A stretch of DNA of 14,906 nucleotides from positions 1 to 14,906 of the forward strand of contig JAFUXW010000163.1 of assembly GCA_017477035.1 (NCBI GenBank). The letters are read 5' to 3'. Origin of the DNA: Alphaproteobacteria bacterium. GTDB taxonomy: Bacteria; Pseudomonadota; Alphaproteobacteria; RF32; CAG-239. A program made the position numbers and the translations under genes. Under the pieces are notes generated by a model. It saw nothing but the letters and a program-made list of their open reading frames with translations. It did no database searches and was not told the origin of the DNA. Positions 13,721 through 14,906 of this stretch are shown here, piece by piece. Each line of letters begins with the position of its first letter. Position 1 is the first letter of the stretch.

Positions 13721-14906
13721 ATGGTGGAATTTACTATCGGAAAAAATATTAAAACTAAAAGCGATAAGTTAATAATATCTTCTAAAAAAAATGATATTGC
13801 AGAGTTGTTGAACAAAAATGAGCAGATTTTGGTATCTGCCGTGAAAAAACAAAACGTATCGGACAAGATCACTGAATACAATCTGGGGGATTATAAAGTT
13901 TATATAGGATTAATAAATTCAAAACAAAATCCAGTAATGTGGCAACGTTTGGGCGGAGAAGTTTGGAAAAAAATAAAATCTGTGCGCGAGATTAAAGCAC
14001 AGATAGTTGATGCAAATGTTGAAAATCTTTATGATTTTTCTCTAGGTTTGGAACTTGCATCATATAGCTTTGATAAATATTTCACCAAGAAATCATCAGA
14101 TTTTTATCCCAGTTTGGAAAAAATTGTATTTACAGGTAGCAAGTTGAAAAATTTTGCCGGATATAAGCCGTTTGCCGGTTTAGCAAATTGCGTGCGTTAT
14201 GCACGAGACTTAATTAACGAGCCTGCTAATGCGATAAATCCGCAAATTATGGCGGATGACATAAAACGTCTGGAATATTTGGGATTGCAGGTGGAAATAT
14301 TAGATGAAGAAAAAATGAAAGAACTCGGGTTTAACCTAGCAATGGCAGTGGGACAAGGTTCTGTTAATCGCCCGAAAATAGTGGTGATTAAATGGAAAGG
14401 AAAACCTGAAGAAAATGGGTTTAAAATCGGTTTGGTAGGTAAAGGAGTTACTTTTGACAGTGGCGGTATATCAATTAAACCGGCTGCGAATATGGGTGAT
14501 ATGAAACAAGATATGGCAGGAGCTGCTGTGATGACGGCAACGATGAAATCCGTGGCTTTGCAAAACATAAAACAGAATATCGTCGCAGTTGTGGGATTAG
14601 TGGAAAATATGCCTTCAGGGGCATCTTATCGTCCTGGTGATATTATTAAATCAATGTCAGGCCAAACAGTTGAAGTAAATAATACCGATGCTGAAGGACG
14701 TTTGGTTTTAGCGGACTGTCTTACCTATATTCAGAAAAGTTTTCATCCTGAATATGTTATTGATATGGCAACATTAACCGGTGCAATCGTTATTGCTCTG
14801 GGCAATACATTTGCCGGTCTGTTCAGCAATTCGGCAAAATTAATTTCCGAATTGCGTGCAGCAGGAGAATATACCGGTGAACGTGTTTGGGAAATGCCAA
14901 TGGATA
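13721..14906 (+). CDS. pepA: Leucyl aminopeptidase PepA, M17 family (3' end cut by window)
   Basis: The first 395 codons of a cytosolic M17 aminopeptidase, which removes N-terminal residues from peptides using two metal ions; it normally forms hexamers of about 500-residue chains. It runs open to the window end. The N-terminal regulatory domain covers about 1-150. The catalytic domain follows: 'RYARDLINEPANAINP' (about 166-181), the metal site 'GKGVTFDSGGISIKP' with K241, D246, K253, then D264, and 'NTDAEGRLVLAD' with D323, E325 and R327, then 'ATLTGAIVIALG'. The spacing from the motif Lys to the motif Asp, 82 residues, equals that of E. coli PepA (K270-D352). The start is fixed by AGGAG at 13709-13713, 7 bases before ATG. 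A promoter is visible upstream. All visible catalytic residues are intact. Confidence 0.96.
   Translation, partial: MVEFTIGKNIKTKSDKLIISSKKNDIAELLNKNEQILVSAVKKQNVSDKITEYNLGDYKVYIGLINSKQNPVMWQRLGGEVWKKIKSVREIKAQIVDANVENLYDFSLGLELASYSFDKYFTKKSSDFYPSLEKIVFTGSKLKNFAGYKPFAGLANCVRYARDLINEPANAINPQIMADDIKRLEYLGLQVEILDEEKMKELGFNLAMAVGQGSVNRPKIVVIKWKGKPEENGFKIGLVGKGVTFDSGGISIKPAANMGDMKQDMAGAAVMTATMKSVALQNIKQNIVAVVGLVENMPSGASYRPGDIIKSMSGQTVEVNNTDAEGRLVLADCLTYIQKSFHPEYVIDMATLTGAIVIALGNTFAGLFSNSAKLISELRAAGEYTGERVWEMPMD

Noticed and set aside
14197..14568. 123-codon open frame on the minus strand inside pepA.
   Set aside because: It is antisense to the conserved catalytic domain of pepA, whose metal ligands are intact on the plus strand.

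Overview
The window reads as an ordinary chromosomal stretch of an AT-rich Gram-negative bacterium, most likely an alphaproteobacterium. The evidence is outer-membrane biogenesis genes (BamE lipoprotein, beta-barrel protein), the divergent YceD/DUF177–BamE pair that I recall as typical of Alphaproteobacteria, a ScsB-type thiol-disulfide protein next to yqgE, and short intergenic gaps with GGAG-type ribosome binding sites. A host- or gut-associated lineage is only an inference from the low GC. I see no rRNA, tRNA, CRISPR, insertion sequence or phage module.

Layout. (1) 1-1894: the start of a minus-strand YceD-like gene, then bamE and a short FtsK-type DNA translocase in a plus-strand operon. 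(2) 1911-2501: yqgE on the minus strand, converging on ftsK and diverging from scsB. (3) 2562-5287: a ScsB/DsbD-like membrane thiol reductase on the plus strand. It is split in two by an apparent one-base deletion in a T run near 3640, and its natural ATG start appears to be missing. (4) 8314-5284 on the minus strand: an operon-like set of a 485-aa helical protein, a secreted MORN_2-repeat protein and a YjjU-type patatin phospholipase that ends tail-to-tail with scsB. (5) 8448-9017: a small outer-membrane beta-barrel protein with its own terminator. (6) 9150-9782: a family 5 uracil-DNA glycosylase on the plus strand. (7) 10578-9814 on the minus strand: two adjacent small genes that share the same three-unit, 11-residue Trp/Lys repeat, one exported and one not, ending in a strong terminator. 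(8) 13573-10687 on the minus strand: a tightly packed operon of a large unrecognised protein with an HNH-like histidine cluster, a SUKH/YrhA-type small protein and a two-domain Sua5 threonylcarbamoyl-AMP synthase, closed by a terminator with a GNRA tetraloop. (9) 13721-end: leucyl aminopeptidase pepA on the plus strand, cut by the window end.

Envelope functions dominate the first 9 kb: BamE for barrel assembly, ScsB for periplasmic reducing power, a lipolytic enzyme, and a barrel substrate. The second part mixes genome and tRNA maintenance (UDGb, Sua5, PepA) with three less-explained items: the 11-mer-repeat pair, the HNH-like/SUKH pair, and an operator-like palindrome around a perfect -10 box at 8373-8400. 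The best candidates for something undescribed are the HNH-like/SUKH gene pair, the paired repeat proteins, the membrane-domain-less FtsK with its own C-terminal hydrophobic/basic tail, and the new N-terminal domain on the broken ScsB. No complete new system is proven by sequence alone.
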